Origin: Parabacteroides distasonis
Lineage (GTDB): Bacteria > Bacteroidota > Bacteroidia > Bacteroidales > Tannerellaceae
Assembly: GCA_021531385.1 (NCBI GenBank)
Contig: JAFBIR010000002.1
Coordinates: 248,001-312,000 of the forward strand
Direction of reading: 5' to 3'
DNA length: 64,000 nucleotides
Shown here: piece after piece, positions 7,287-16,628 of the stretch
Position numbering within the stretch: the stretch's first letter is position 1
Layout of the letters: each line of letters opens with the position of its first letter
The notes under the pieces: model-generated
Told to the model about the DNA's origin: nothing
What the model saw: the letters and a program-made list of their open reading frames with translations, nothing else
Database searches by the model: none
Position numbers and translations under genes: made by a program

Positions 7287-8925
7287 CGGTCATTCCATTT
7301 TGAGCCTCCAACGACGGCAATGATTTTCCCTCCTTCAAGAGCTGAACCGCCTTCAGCAACGTAACGTCATCCTGCAAGAAGATGGGATAAAAGCCCTCAT
7401 CGTCGAAGAAGTTACGCACGATATAAGCCTGCAACTGATTCTCAATCAGCTTGCCAGAGATCCGGATCAACGTCGGGCGCTTCTTGATGCCTTTCGTGGC
7501 TGCGAACTCCACAAACTCCTCTAATAAAGGCTGTTGCCGCAGATAAGTCTGCAACGCTTTCCAATCGCTATAAGCCGCGAAGCGTTCCCGGTTGCGATCG
7601 GAATAATCCAAGGCAAAGAGATAGAGCACGCCGCTATTCACTACGTTTGAGAAGTAAGAGGTGATGCCACTCGTGTCGCGCGGGATGAAAATATCCGGCA
7701 TGATGCCCCCTCCCCCATAGACTGTACGGCCACCGATCGTCTGGTAACGCAAGGTGTCATCCAGTTTGATGCTATCCGCCGAGTCAAACTCACCATGCAT
7801 GTAGCGGTTGTAAATATCCTGGTCATACTCCTCGTTGTTGCCCTTCTCATATTTCTTCTGGATGCAACGGCCGGAAGGGGTATAATAGCGAGCGATCGTC
7901 AAGCGCATCTCCGAGCCATCGCTCAGCGCCAATTGCGTCTGCACCAATCCCTTGCCATAGGTGCGCCGACCTACAATCATACCCCGGTCATTATCCTGGA
8001 TCGCCCCGGAGAAGATCTCACTGGCCGAGGCCGAAGTCTCATCCGTCAAGACCACGATCGGATCCTGCTGGCAAGTGCCTGTCCCATTGGCATAGACATC
8101 CGAACGAGGGAAAGCCTTACCTTCCGTATAGACAATCAAGCGTCCCTTCGGCATGAACTCGTTGATCATATTGATCGCCGCCTCCATGTAACCGCCCGTG
8201 TTTCCACGCAGATCCACCACGAAGGCATGACAATCCTGTTGCTTCAATTTGGCGATCGCCGTTATGAACTCATTATAGGTGTTTCGCCCAAACTTACTTA
8301 CCTTAATATAACCAATGCCTTTCGACACCTCATAAGCTACATCCACCGAGTTGACCGGTACATCGCCACGCGTCACCTCAAAAGCCAACAGATCAGGCTC
8401 GTTGCCACGCTTCACGCCTAAACGCACCGTGCTGTTTTTCAGCCCTCGCAACGTCTTCATGATCTCCGTCTGACTCTTCTTCACGCCCGAGAAGAGCGAA
8501 TCGTTGATCGTGATGATCCGGTCGAAAGGCAGCAGACCCGCCTTTTCCGCAGGTCCCCCACTGATCACGCTGATCACCAAGATCGTATCAGTCTGCATAT
8601 TAAAGGTAACGCCGATGCCACTGAAAGAGCCCTCCAGCTCCTCGTTCACCGCCAACGCCTCCTCCGCAGGGATATACACCGAGTGAGGATCCAACTCGCC
8701 AAAAATCTTCGGGATCGTGCTCTCCACCAAGTCACGCATGTTCACCGTATCCACATATTGCTCATCAATCATATCCAGGATAGCGTTGATCTTATTGCCA
8801 CTCATATAGTTGCGGCGTTTCCCTTGGGTGATGGAGAGATAATGATTACCAATAAAAATACCCAAAGCGATGCTCGCCGCGATAATCACGGGTAACCATA
8901 CGCCCAACCTACTCTGTTTACTCAT
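7204..8925 (-). CDS. S41 family carboxy-terminal processing peptidase
   Basis: This is a CtpA/Prc-type serine protease of the cell envelope. A signal-anchor (LPVIIAASIALGIFIG) is followed by an N-terminal domain, a PDZ domain (about residues 85-165, with IGVTFNMQTD and GPAEKAGLLPFDRI) and the S41 domain. The catalytic Ser lies in TSASASEIFSGA and the Lys in RTYGKGLVQ. The C-terminal 28 residues are polar and overlap the start of the folate ligase gene. It is preceded by the deaminase gene with an 18-bp gap, so cotranscription is likely. Confidence 0.93.
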   Translation of the reverse strand: MSKQSRLGVWLPVIIAASIALGIFIGNHYLSITQGKRRNYMSGNKINAILDMIDEQYVDTVNMRDLVESTIPKIFGELDPHSVYIPAEEALAVNEELEGSFSGIGVTFNMQTDTILVISVISGGPAEKAGLLPFDRIITINDSLFSGVKKSQTEIMKTLRGLKNSTVRLGVKRGNEPDLLAFEVTRGDVPVNSVDVAYEVSKGIGYIKVSKFGRNTYNEFITAIAKLKQQDCHAFVVDLRGNTGGYMEAAINMINEFMPKGRLIVYTEGKAFPRSDVYANGTGTCQQDPIVVLTDETSASASEIFSGAIQDNDRGMIVGRRTYGKGLVQTQLALSDGSEMRLTIARYYTPSGRCIQKKYEKGNNEEYDQDIYNRYMHGEFDSADSIKLDDTLRYQTIGGRTVYGGGGIMPDIFIPRDTSGITSYFSNVVNSGVLYLFALDYSDRNRERFAAYSDWKALQTYLRQQPLLEEFVEFAATKGIKKRPTLIRISGKLIENQLQAYIVRNFFDDEGFYPIFLQDDVTLLKAVQLLKEGKSLPSLEAQNGMTDGNLQSQAGPTKRYGRQKERVYSDGIA

Positions 8926-8943
8926 ACCTTCAATAGAAATTTA

Positions 8944-9378
8944 TTAATCATTTAAGTCGATATAATCCACCGTGATACCCGCTCGCCGCAACAGCTCGAT
9001 GCCATCCGCCAAGCGATAATCCTCCGAATACACCACGCGCCGAATGCCCGACTGGATAATCAGCTTCGCGCACTCAATGCAGGGCGAGGAGGTCACATAA
9101 ATCGTAGCACCCCGGCTGCTATTGGAAGAGGCCGCCACCTTCGTGATCGCATTCGCCTCCGCGTGAAGCACATAAGGCTTCGTCCGGTTCGTCTCATCCT
9201 CGCATACATTCTCGAATCCGGCAGGTGTGCCATTGAAGCCATCAGAGATAATCATCTTGTCTTTCACCAAAAGTGCCCCCACCTGGCGACGCTTGCAGTA
9301 CGAGTTCTCGGCCCAAATAGCGGCCATGCGAAGGTACCGCTTGTCCAATTCATGCTGTTTATCTGCTTTCTCGCACAT
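8944..9378 (-). CDS. dCMP deaminase family protein
   Basis: The zinc-dependent deaminase motif is complete: HAEANAI and, 33 residues on, PCIECAK. The N-terminal MAAIWAENSYCKRRQVGAL and ISDGFNGTPAGFENVCE are typical of deoxycytidylate deaminases (ComEB-like), which supply dUMP for thymidylate. It is the first gene of the operon with the S41 peptidase and the folate ligase. A -7 variant, TACCTTCG, lies on the minus strand at 9407-9414. Confidence 0.92.
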   Translation of the reverse strand: MCEKADKQHELDKRYLRMAAIWAENSYCKRRQVGALLVKDKMIISDGFNGTPAGFENVCEDETNRTKPYVLHAEANAITKVAASSNSSRGATIYVTSSPCIECAKLIIQSGIRRVVYSEDYRLADGIELLRRAGITVDYIDLND

Positions 9379-9458
9379 TTTTTCTTACTATCTATTCCGT
9401 GAAGCGCGAAGGTAAAGAATAATTCGATTCCCTCTTCCCTTTCACGATTGCATTTCGA

Positions 9459-9550
9459 TACTACGGGGAAAAATTCACGTGCCTACGGAAATTTATTCAC
9501 GTAGTAACGCAAGCAACCTTCGCGTGCCTACGCGATTTTTTTCCGTAGTA
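9459..9550. repeat. Palindromic dispersed element, copy 1 (92 bp)
   Basis: It begins TACTACGG and ends CCGTAGTA, giving inverted ends of about 15 bp extended by A/T runs. Internal segments include TTCACGTGCCTACGG, one 22-bp unit (GGAAATTTATTCACGTAGTA plus AC) and CGCGTGCCTACGCG. A longer copy lies inverted at 22581-22717. The outer 38 bp on the left (9421-9458) are also shared with that copy. This resembles a MITE or a REP-type hairpin element. Confidence 0.85.
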
Positions 9551-9746
9551 GGTAACCAGCGAAATCGTTGACTCTTGTAGAGGTGAGGTCTGCCGGTCGG
9601 CAGGATTGCCCGTTGAGGAACTGTTTGAAATGGTGAGTGGTGACCTCATACAACTCAGCTGTCGCATACTTCCCAATTGTTTTTTTCATGTCAGCCCGTT
9701 GCTGGGCAAACCACAACAGGCTGACGTTTTTCTGGATTGTTTTCAT
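9528..9746 (-). pseudogene. Truncated tyrosine recombinase (N-terminal SAM-like domain only)
   Basis: The 72 residues resemble the start of Bacteroidetes phage-type integrases: an N-terminal strand, then FAQQRADMKKTIGKYATAELYEVTTHHFKQF and a helix ending VNDFAGYL. No catalytic domain (R...HxxR...Y) follows. The last residues (LLRKKIA) and the stop codon lie inside the palindromic element at 9459-9550. The gene therefore looks cut off at that element. An imperfect inverted repeat at 9750-9778 lies just upstream of its start. Confidence 0.7.
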
Positions 9747-9792
9747 TTTGTTCTCTATATAATATGTATAGAGAGAACAAATTAGAATGGCC

Positions 9793-10950
9793 TTATAGTT
9801 CGTCTGAATAGTAAGCTACCGGCAGCTTCCGGCAGTTATACTGCGATGCCATCACTTCACCGTAAGCCCCGGCAGAACGAAGGGCAAGGAAGTCACCACG
9901 ATGTGCTTTGTTCAGCTCCACCTCTTTACCGAACACGTCGGAAGATTCGCAGATGGGACCTACTACGTCATACAGTTCGACTGGCTCATCGCTGCTGATG
10001 TTCTCGATACGGTGGAAGGCATCATACATGGCCGGACGGATCAGCTCCGTGAAGCCTGCATCCAGGATGGCGAACTTCTTGGTCTCTCCCTCTTTCACAT
10101 AGAGCACACGGGAAATCAGTGTGCCGCATTGCGCGACGATAGAGCGACCCGGCTCGAAGTGCACCTGCTGACCTGGACGTACTTGCAGCAGGCTGTGGAT
10201 CGCCGCGAAGTAGTTGTCGAAAGCGGGGATGGAGAGGTGATTGGGATGGTAATAGTCGATACCCAAGCCGCCACCAAAGTTCAGGTTCTCTACCACGATG
10301 CCCTTTGCCGCTAAGTCATCTTGGATCTCGTTGATGCGGATGGTCAAGTTGCGGAAAGCGGACATATCGGTGATTTGGGAGCCGATGTGGCAATGGATAC
10401 CGATTAACCGCACATGCTTCATCTCGGCCAACCGGTCGGTTACGCTCGCCAACTGGCTGAGGTTGATGCCGAACTTGTTTTCCTTCATGCCCGTCGTGAT
10501 CTTGGCGTGGGTGTGCGCATCCACCTCCGGATTGATACGCAGAGCAATGGAGGCCACCTTTTGCTTGGTTGCCGCCAGCTCGTTGATCACCTCTAATTCG
10601 GCCAAAGACTCTACGTTGAAGCAGAAAATGTCATTATCCAATCCCAAGTTAATCTCCCAATCGGCTTTGCCTACGCCGGCAAAGACAATCTTGTTGGCGG
10701 GGAATCCGGCATCGAGCGCGGCCTGTACCTCACCACCGCTCACGCAGTCTGCCCCCAACCCGTTCTGTGCGATCAACGCAAGCAGACGAGGATTGGCATT
10801 GGCTTTGATGGCGAAGTGCACGTGATAACCATATTTACTGGACTCGGCTTTTACGACATCCAAAGTGCGTTGCAGCAGGTCCATATCGTAATAGTAGAAG
10901 GGGGTAGGAAGTTGCTTGAACTTCTCTACGGGGAATGTGCCTTTGAGCAT
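9793..10950 (-). CDS. lysA: Diaminopimelate decarboxylase
   Basis: This PLP enzyme makes L-lysine from meso-diaminopimelate. The 385-residue alanine-racemase-type barrel has the PLP lysine in HFAIKANANP, the phosphate-binding glycines in NFGGGLGIDY, and the substrate/dimer loop GPICESSDVFG. It lies downstream of lysC, but a terminator hairpin (10970-11000) stands between the two genes. It therefore either depends on readthrough or has its own start of transcription. Confidence 0.96.
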   Translation of the reverse strand: MLKGTFPVEKFKQLPTPFYYYDMDLLQRTLDVVKAESSKYGYHVHFAIKANANPRLLALIAQNGLGADCVSGGEVQAALDAGFPANKIVFAGVGKADWEINLGLDNDIFCFNVESLAELEVINELAATKQKVASIALRINPEVDAHTHAKITTGMKENKFGINLSQLASVTDRLAEMKHVRLIGIHCHIGSQITDMSAFRNLTIRINEIQDDLAAKGIVVENLNFGGGLGIDYYHPNHLSIPAFDNYFAAIHSLLQVRPGQQVHFEPGRSIVAQCGTLISRVLYVKEGETKKFAILDAGFTELIRPAMYDAFHRIENISSDEPVELYDVVGPICESSDVFGKEVELNKAHRGDFLALRSAGAYGEVMASQYNCRKLPVAYYSDEL

Positions 10951-10969
10951 AGTTGTATCTGTATTTGTC

Positions 10970-11000
10970 TAAAAATAGGGGCAACCTTAAGGCTGCCCCT
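10970..11000 (-). terminator. Hairpin terminator between lysC and lysA
   Basis: On the minus strand AGGGGCAGCC, loop TTAA, GGTTGCCCCT is followed by ATTTTTAG. It begins within 13 bp of the lysC stop. It could be a full or a partial terminator. Confidence 0.75.
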
Positions 11001-11012
11001 ATCGTGAAGAGT

Positions 11013-12329
11013 TTATTTATTGTTGAATAAATGATCGCTTAATGCTTGCAGCGCTCGTCTCTTATCGGCTGCTTTCACTAATAAGGAGACGTTGAAGTTA
11101 CTACCGCCGTAGGAGATCATGCGGACAGGTACATCTTTCATGGCTTGCACGATGCGCGCCTCGAAACCGATGTTGTCCCACTCCAGGTCGCCAACCACGC
11201 AGACAATGACCATATCCTCGTCCACAGTCACTGTGCCATATTTCTTCAGGTCGTCAACGATCTCATCCAGATGCTTGCGGTTGTCGATCGTTACACTCAC
11301 ACCCACCTCGGAGGTGGTTACCATGTCAATCGGTGTCTGGTAGTTCTCGAAGGTCTCGAACACCTTGCGCAAGAACCCTGTTGCCAATAGCATACGTCCA
11401 CTCTTGATCTTGATGGAGATGATATTGTCTTTGGCGGCCACGGCCTTGATGCGCCCCTTCTCCATAGCGTTGGAGATCAGCGTGCCCGGAGCCTCGGGCT
11501 GCATCGTGTTGAGCAAACGAACGGGAATGTTGTTCAGCTTCGCCGGCAGAATGCAGGTAGGATGCAGGATCTTGGCACCGAAGTAAGCCAGTTCCGCAGC
11601 CTCTTCGAAGTTCAACTGACGTACCGGAGAGGTGCCCTCTACATAGCGCGGGTCATTGTTATGCATACCGTCGATGTCTGTCCAGATTTGGATCTCCTCC
11701 GCATTGATAGCCGCACCGATCAATGAGGCGCTGTAGTCGCTACCGCCACGCTGCAAGTTGTCGATCTCACCGTAAGCGTTGCGGCAGATGTATCCCTGCG
11801 TGATGAAGAGGTCTGCCTCGTTATGCTCATCCAAGAGCTTCTGCAGATGCTCCTTGATGTAAACGGGGTCTGGCTCTGCGTTCTTGTCCGTACGCATATA
11901 GTCCAAAGCGGGAATCAATACGGAGTTAACGCCGCACTCGTTGAGGTAGAGGTTCATCATGCCGGTAGAGATCAACTCGCCCTGTGCTAAAACAACCTTC
12001 TCCTCGAAAAGGGTGAACAGATCCTTCGTGAAGGTACGGATATATTCGAAATGATGCTTGATGAGTTCTTTGGCCTTCTGCTTATACTCCTCAGTGCTGT
12101 AGAGCTCTTCCACATGGCCCATGTATTTCATAGCCAATTTGTTGATGATCTCGTTCGCACCGTCTGGATTCTTTTTGTAGAGGTAGTCAGAGATCTCTAC
12201 CAACGAGTTGGTCGTCCCTGACATGGCTGACAATACAACGATCTTACGGTCTCCCTGGATGAGTTTCGCTACATCTTTCATTCTCTGTGCAGATCCCACA
12301 GAAGTACCACCAAACTTTAAGACTTTCAT
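11013..12329 (-). CDS. lysC: Aspartate kinase, monofunctional
   Basis: It phosphorylates L-aspartate, the first step toward lysine, threonine and methionine. MKVLKFGGTSVG opens the kinase domain; RGGSDYSASLIGAAINA and IWTDIDGMHNNDPR follow. The C-terminal third has two ACT domains (IKIKSGRMLLATGFL and VCVVGDLEWDN regions), implying amino-acid feedback. No homoserine dehydrogenase domain is fused. The start at 12329 fits the conserved N-terminus; an in-frame upstream extension to 12365 does not. A -7 variant, TACCTTCG, lies at 12385-12392. Confidence 0.96.
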   Translation of the reverse strand: MKVLKFGGTSVGSAQRMKDVAKLIQGDRKIVVLSAMSGTTNSLVEISDYLYKKNPDGANEIINKLAMKYMGHVEELYSTEEYKQKAKELIKHHFEYIRTFTKDLFTLFEEKVVLAQGELISTGMMNLYLNECGVNSVLIPALDYMRTDKNAEPDPVYIKEHLQKLLDEHNEADLFITQGYICRNAYGEIDNLQRGGSDYSASLIGAAINAEEIQIWTDIDGMHNNDPRYVEGTSPVRQLNFEEAAELAYFGAKILHPTCILPAKLNNIPVRLLNTMQPEAPGTLISNAMEKGRIKAVAAKDNIISIKIKSGRMLLATGFLRKVFETFENYQTPIDMVTTSEVGVSVTIDNRKHLDEIVDDLKKYGTVTVDEDMVIVCVVGDLEWDNIGFEARIVQAMKDVPVRMISYGGSNFNVSLLVKAADKRRALQALSDHLFNNK

Positions 12330-12400
12330 TTTTCTTTCTTCTCTATAATTAAATTGTTCTCGCAATCTCCATATTTTACGACCGCGAAGGTATAAAAAAA

Positions 12401-13078
12401 TTATTCTCTCACATCACTTAACCCTGCATTCTCGCATTTTACGATGCGGGCGGGGTAGTTGTGTACCAATGTATAATTGTGTGTGGTCATAATCACTGCG
12501 GTGCCTTGCTGGCAGATGTCGTGCAGCAACTGCACGATCTGTCCGCTGGTCTCCGGGTCAAGATTCCCGGTTGGCTCATCGGCTAAGATCAGCCTCGGAT
12601 GGTTGAGCAAGGCACGGGCGATGGCGATACGCTGTTGCTCGCCTCCTGACAACTCATGGGGCATTTTATACCCTTTGTCAGGCATCCCTACTTGGCGCAG
12701 CACCTCCTCTATACGTGCCCTGATCTCCGCTTGTTTCTTCCAACCGGTCGCTTTGAGTACAAACTCCAGGTTCTTCCAGACAGAGCGATCGGTCAACAGT
12801 TGGAAATCTTGGAAGACAATACCTAACTTTCTTCGTAAGAAGGGGATATGCTTGCGCTTGATTTTGCGCAGGTCATATTCCATCAGCTGTGCCGCTCCCG
12901 CCTGTATAGGGATCTCGCAATAGAGCGATTTGAGGAGGCTGCTTTTGCCGGAACCGACCTTGCCAATCACATAGACAAACTCGCCACTACGAAGGGTAAA
13001 CGAGGCCTCATGCAACACGCGATTCTCCTCACGGCGGATCTCTACGTTCTCTAATTGAAGGAGTATCTCTTCTTCCAT
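12401..13078 (-). CDS. ftsE: ABC transporter ATPase, FtsE type
   Basis: The 225-residue ATPase has Walker A GKVGSGKSS, Q-loop FQDFQLL, signature LSGGEQQR, Walker B LILADEP and the switch His in MTTHNY. Length and sequence match FtsE, which works with FtsX at the division site to control peptidoglycan hydrolases. No ftsX lies in the window. It sits just after the his genes on the same strand, with a 25-bp gap to hisIE, so it may be read with them. Confidence 0.88.
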   Translation of the reverse strand: MEEEILLQLENVEIRREENRVLHEASFTLRSGEFVYVIGKVGSGKSSLLKSLYCEIPIQAGAAQLMEYDLRKIKRKHIPFLRRKLGIVFQDFQLLTDRSVWKNLEFVLKATGWKKQAEIRARIEEVLRQVGMPDKGYKMPHELSGGEQQRIAIARALLNHPRLILADEPTGNLDPETSGQIVQLLHDICQQGTAVIMTTHNYTLVHNYPARIVKCENAGLSDVRE

Positions 13079-13103
13079 GTTTTTCCGTCTGTGCTGTTGG
13101 TTG

Positions 13104-13700
13104 TTAACCTTTATGTCTCTTTTTCAACTCACGAGCCAGGTCGTCGATGCGTAATCCCTTGCTGGTGAGCAATACGATGAGGTGATAAATAAGGTCTGAA
13201 GCCTCATAGATCAACCGATCCTCGGTGCCGTTTGTTGCCTCGATCACGGTCTCCACGGCCTCCTCGCCCACTTTCTGTGCCATGCGGTTGATTCCCTTCT
13301 GGAACAATGTAGTGGTGTATGAGCCCTCCGGCATCTCGTGGCGGCGACGCTCGATGAAGTTCTGTAAATACTTCAAGAAAAGAATGTCCTCCTCGTTCTT
13401 CTCTCCAAAGCAGGTGTCTGTACCCTTGTGGCAGACGGGGCCGGCAGGAATAGCCTTGACCAACAGGGTGTCATTGTCGCAATCCGGTGTGATGCTCACC
13501 ACGCTCAGTGTGTTCCCACTGGTCTCCCCCTTCATCCATAAACGGTTTTTCGTGCGGCTAAAGAAGGTTACTTTGCCGCTGCTCAAGGTTTGCTCCAAAG
13601 CTTCCTCATTCATGAAGCCCAACATCAATACTTTATTCGTGTTGTTGTCTTGTATGATGGCCGGGATCAATCCGCCCATTTTCTCAAAATCTAATGTCAT
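13104..13700 (-). CDS. hisIE: Bifunctional phosphoribosyl-AMP cyclohydrolase / phosphoribosyl-ATP pyrophosphatase
   Basis: It catalyses steps 2 and 3 of histidine synthesis. The N-terminal HisI part has MLGFMNEEALEQT, WMKGETSGN, the metal-binding DCDNDTL and CHKGTDTCF. The C-terminal HisE part has EMPEGSYTTTLFQKGINRMAQKVGEEAVETVIEA in an all-helical domain. The 198-residue length is that of the fused enzyme. It is the fourth gene of the hisHAF-IE block; hisG, D, C and B are not in the window. Confidence 0.96.
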   Translation of the reverse strand: MTLDFEKMGGLIPAIIQDNNTNKVLMLGFMNEEALEQTLSSGKVTFFSRTKNRLWMKGETSGNTLSVVSITPDCDNDTLLVKAIPAGPVCHKGTDTCFGEKNEEDILFLKYLQNFIERRRHEMPEGSYTTTLFQKGINRMAQKVGEEAVETVIEATNGTEDRLIYEASDLIYHLIVLLTSKGLRIDDLARELKKRHKG

Positions 13701-13718
13701 TGTTTGTATGCTATATGT

Positions 13719-14474
13719 TTATAATCTTACATTAATGCCCTCTTGACGAAGGTATTGCTTCAACTCGCTGATACGTATCTCCTCAAAATGGAAGACGCTG
13801 GCCGCCAAGGCTGCATCGGCTTTTCCCATCGCGAAGGTGTCTCTGAAATGGACCGGCTCGCCAGCTCCTCCAGAGGCAATAACGGGGATATGCAATGCAT
13901 CGGCCAATGTGGCCAAGGCCTCGTTGGCATAGCCTTGCTTTACGCCATCATGGGTCATGCTGGTAAAGAGAATCTCTCCCGCCCCCCGGCTTTCGGCTTC
14001 GGCCGCCCATTGAAAGAGGGAACGTCCGGTGGGTACACGTCCGCCGTTGAGGTAGCAGAACCAGTCTCCTTGTTCCTGGTTGGCGTCTATGGCGACCACA
14101 CAGACCTGACTGCCAAAATGTTTGGCTATCTGCTCAATCAGATCGGGGTTACGCAGGGCCGCTGAATTGATAGACACCTTATCGGCTCCGGCGCTCAGCA
14201 GGCGATCCACGTCTTGCAACTCATTGATGCCTCCGCCCACGGTGAAGGGAATGCTGATGTGCGCCGCCACCTTTTTCACCAGTTCCGTGAAGGTCTTCCG
14301 TCCCTCATGCGATGCGGTGATGTCTAAATAAACCAGCTCGTCAGCTCCTTCTCGACTGTAGAGTGCCCCTAATTCCACAGGGTCGCCCGCATCGCGGAAG
14401 TTGACGAAGTTGACACCCTTGACCGTTTTGCCGTCTTTGATGTCTAAGCAAGGAATAATGCGCTTGGCTAACAT
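13719..14474 (-). CDS. hisF: Imidazole glycerol phosphate synthase, cyclase subunit
   Basis: This beta/alpha barrel uses ammonia from HisH to turn PRFAR into IGP and AICAR. The 251 residues begin [20 protein letters not shown] (catalytic Asp11) and include [30 protein letters not shown] and [13 protein letters not shown]. It is 11 bp downstream of hisA. Confidence 0.97.
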   Translation of the reverse strand: MLAKRIIPCLDIKDGKTVKGVNFVNFRDAGDPVELGALYSREGADELVYLDITASHEGRKTFTELVKKVAAHISIPFTVGGGINELQDVDRLLSAGADKVSINSAALRNPDLIEQIAKHFGSQVCVVAIDANQEQGDWFCYLNGGRVPTGRSLFQWAAEAESRGAGEILFTSMTHDGVKQGYANEALATLADALHIPVIASGGAGEPVHFRDTFAMGKADAALAASVFHFEEIRISELKQYLRQEGINVRL

Positions 14475-14485
14475 ATCGTTGTCGT

Positions 14486-15205
14486 TTATAGGAATGGAAG
14501 TAAGTCTTTCAGTTTGATTTTTCCTTCGTAGATGGCCTTGCCAAAGATAACCGCAGGAATGCCCGCCTCGTTTAAGCGCTCGATGTCTGCTACGGAGCTC
14601 ACACCACCACTGGCTATCAGCGTCAGGTTAGGCAGCGCGTCCAGGATTTCTTGGTAAAGGTCTATGGAGGGCCCTTGCAACATGCCGTCGCGGGCGATGT
14701 CTGTACAGATCACTTGTGTGATCCCTTTATGATAATAGGACTCGATGAAGGGGATCAACTCCAGGTCGGTTGTCTCTTTCCAACCGTTGATCGCTATCTT
14801 CTTCTCCTTGGCATCTGCCCCTAAGATGATTCGCTCACTGCCGAATTTGGTGATCCATGCGGCGAAGGTTTCCGGTTGCTTGACGGCGATGCTGCCACCC
14901 GTCACCTTTTGGGCACCACTCTCAAAAGCAATTTCCAGGTCGCCCTCCTCTTTCAATCCCCCTCCAAAATCGATGAGCAACGAGGTGCGCGAGGCCAATC
15001 GCTCCAAGATGCGGTAGTTCACGATGTGTCCCTCACGTGCGCCATCTAAATCGACCACATGCAGACGATGGATTCCGTTGTCTTCAAACTGTTTGGCTAC
15101 CTCTAAAGGATCCTCGTTATAGATCTTCTGGGTAGCGTAGTCACCCTGGGTAAGTCGCACACACTTACCCTCAATCAGATCAATCGCTGGAATTAATTCA
15201 ATCAT
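14486..15205 (-). CDS. hisA: ProFAR isomerase
   Basis: It isomerises ProFAR to PRFAR. The barrel starts [23 protein letters not shown] (catalytic Asp9) and carries [41 protein letters not shown] (second catalytic Asp) and [16 protein letters not shown]. It overlaps the hisH stop by 4 bp (ATGA), a translational-coupling arrangement. Confidence 0.97.
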   Translation of the reverse strand: MIELIPAIDLIEGKCVRLTQGDYATQKIYNEDPLEVAKQFEDNGIHRLHVVDLDGAREGHIVNYRILERLASRTSLLIDFGGGLKEEGDLEIAFESGAQKVTGGSIAVKQPETFAAWITKFGSERIILGADAKEKKIAINGWKETTDLELIPFIESYYHKGITQVICTDIARDGMLQGPSIDLYQEILDALPNLTLIASGGVSSVADIERLNEAGIPAVIFGKAIYEGKIKLKDLLPFL

Positions 15206-15792
15206 AGCTGCAGGAAATTTTTAAGGATTTGCTCGCCTACGCTACCACTCTTCTCGGGGTGGAACTGTGTGGCGTAGAAATTATCTTTGTGAAGGGAGGC
15301 ACTAAAGGGCAGGATATAGTCGGTCGTCGCTGCGGTAAAGTCGTTGAGAGGTACATAATAACTATGTACGAAATAGACAAACTGCCCCTCTAAACCGCCT
15401 TCAAACAGCGCGCTCTGTACGTTTGTCAAGGTGTTCCAACCCATGTGGGGCACCTTATCCTCATGCCGCGTCGGTTGGAAGCGCTTCACTTCTGTCGGGA
15501 AGATACCTAAACAATCGGCGTTGCCCTCCTCAGAGTGTTGGCACATCAGCTGCATACCTAAGCAAATGCCCAAGACGGGTTGCTTCAGGCTCTTGATGAC
15601 TTGATCCAATTGGTGGGCACGCAGGTATTCCATCGTGGTGAAGGCCTCGCCTACCCCCGGAAAAATCACCTTGTCCGCCTTGCGCAACAATGCAGGGTCG
15701 GCCGTGATGATCGGGGTCACGCCTAAGCGCTTCAGTGCGTAATCCACCGAATAGATATTTCCGGCATTATATTTGATAATCGCAACATCCAT
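15202..15792 (-). CDS. hisH: Imidazole glycerol phosphate synthase, glutaminase subunit
   Basis: This class I glutamine amidotransferase has [16 protein letters not shown] at the start, the nucleophile Cys in [11 protein letters not shown], and the His/Glu pair in TQFHPEKSG. The start at 15792 follows the conserved N-terminus; an in-frame upstream extension overlaps tadA and has no HisH similarity. It is the first gene of the his block, 26 bp after a TACATTTG -7 box. Confidence 0.96.
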   Translation of the reverse strand: MDVAIIKYNAGNIYSVDYALKRLGVTPIITADPALLRKADKVIFPGVGEAFTTMEYLRAHQLDQVIKSLKQPVLGICLGMQLMCQHSEEGNADCLGIFPTEVKRFQPTRHEDKVPHMGWNTLTNVQSALFEGGLEGQFVYFVHSYYVPLNDFTAATTDYILPFSASLHKDNFYATQFHPEKSGSVGEQILKNFLQL

Positions 15793-15817
15793 TGTTGTTT
15801 TGTTTATATTTGAGCCG

Positions 15818-15825
15818 CAAATGTA
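15818..15825 (-). promoter_or_regulatory. -7 box of the his genes
   Basis: TACATTTG on the minus strand lies 26 bp before the hisH ATG. No leader peptide or attenuator is visible in the short untranslated region. No TTTG is seen at the -33 distance. Confidence 0.6.
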
Positions 15826-15866
15826 GCAAATTATCATTACATAGCGGTTGTTTATCAATGAAATTA

Positions 15867-16310
15867 CTATCGGCGGCTTTGGAAGAAACGCCGCATTTCG
15901 TCTGCGCATTCCGCTTCTAAGATGCCTCGTTTGACTTGTGCCTTCGGATGGAAAGCTTTTGGGGCAAAGCGGGAATAACCTCTTTTCTCGTCGGCCGCGC
16001 CATATACGATTGTGCCAACTTGTGCCCATCCGATCGCTCCGGCGCACATCACGCAAGGTTCAACTGTGACATACAGCGTGCAGTCTGTAAGATATTTAGC
16101 ACCTAAGGCATTCGTGGCAGCCGTAATGGCTAATAACTCGGCATGGGCAGTCACATCGTGCAGTCGTTCCATCTGGTTGTGCGCACGGGCAATGATTCTC
16201 CCTTGACAGGCAATAACCGCTCCTACGGGTACCTCTCCCTCCTCTGCGGCGAGGCGAGCCTCGCTCAGTGCCTGTCGCATGAAATAGGTGTCATCAAACG
16301 GCTGGATCAT
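15867..16310 (-). CDS. tadA: tRNA-specific adenosine deaminase
   Basis: It deaminates the wobble adenosine of tRNA-Arg(ACG) to inosine. The zinc motif is complete: HAELLAI with the proton-shuttle Glu, and EPCVMCAGA. The N-terminus MRQALSEARLAAEEGEVPVGAV is typical. The 147-residue length is normal. Its start overlaps the stop of the upstream small gene by 4 bp. Confidence 0.94.
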   Translation of the reverse strand: MIQPFDDTYFMRQALSEARLAAEEGEVPVGAVIACQGRIIARAHNQMERLHDVTAHAELLAITAATNALGAKYLTDCTLYVTVEPCVMCAGAIGWAQVGTIVYGAADEKRGYSRFAPKAFHPKAQVKRGILEAECADEMRRFFQSRR

Positions 16311-16534
16311 CGGCGCATCTCGTTTTCGTTGAATAGGGTGGGATAATCCTCCTCCAACACTTTTAAGACGTGCGATAGGATGGTCTCTCTATACCAACGG
16401 GATTTATTGACAATCTTGTATTTGGATAAGTAGCGCTTCACCGCCTTATGCTCCTCGTCGTTCAGCATAAAGGTGACTTTGTGAACCCTGGGATGGTTCG
16501 GTTGTGCGGGTGAATATTTGCGTACCAACTTCAT
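16307..16534 (-). CDS. Small basic protein, possible ribbon-helix-helix
   Basis: The 75 residues have a basic N-terminal tail, a strand-like HKVTFMLNDEE, and two predicted helices (EEHKAVKRYLSKYK and NKSRWYRETILSHVL). This suggests a CopG/Arc-like DNA-binding fold, but it is not a recognised family. It is coupled to tadA by a 4-bp overlap. Target and function are unknown. Confidence 0.7.
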   Translation of the reverse strand: MKLVRKYSPAQPNHPRVHKVTFMLNDEEHKAVKRYLSKYKIVNKSRWYRETILSHVLKVLEEDYPTLFNENEMRR

Positions 16535-16628
16535 GTGGACAAAAGTAGGTAGGATTATGGAGATATGAAAGAAAATAACACTAATTTCGCGAATAACGAT
16601 AGAGAATCAGGCGTAAACAGACGAAAGT

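Noticed and set aside
12349-12372. Seven-codon mini-ORF MEIARTI upstream of lysC as an attenuation leader
   Set aside because: It follows a -7-like box closely, but there is no terminator or alternative hairpin between it and lysC, and one Thr and two Ile codons are not enriched.
15793-16056. Extended N-terminus of HisH
   Set aside because: The extension overlaps tadA in another frame and has no similarity to HisH; the conserved start [11 protein letters not shown] is at 15792.
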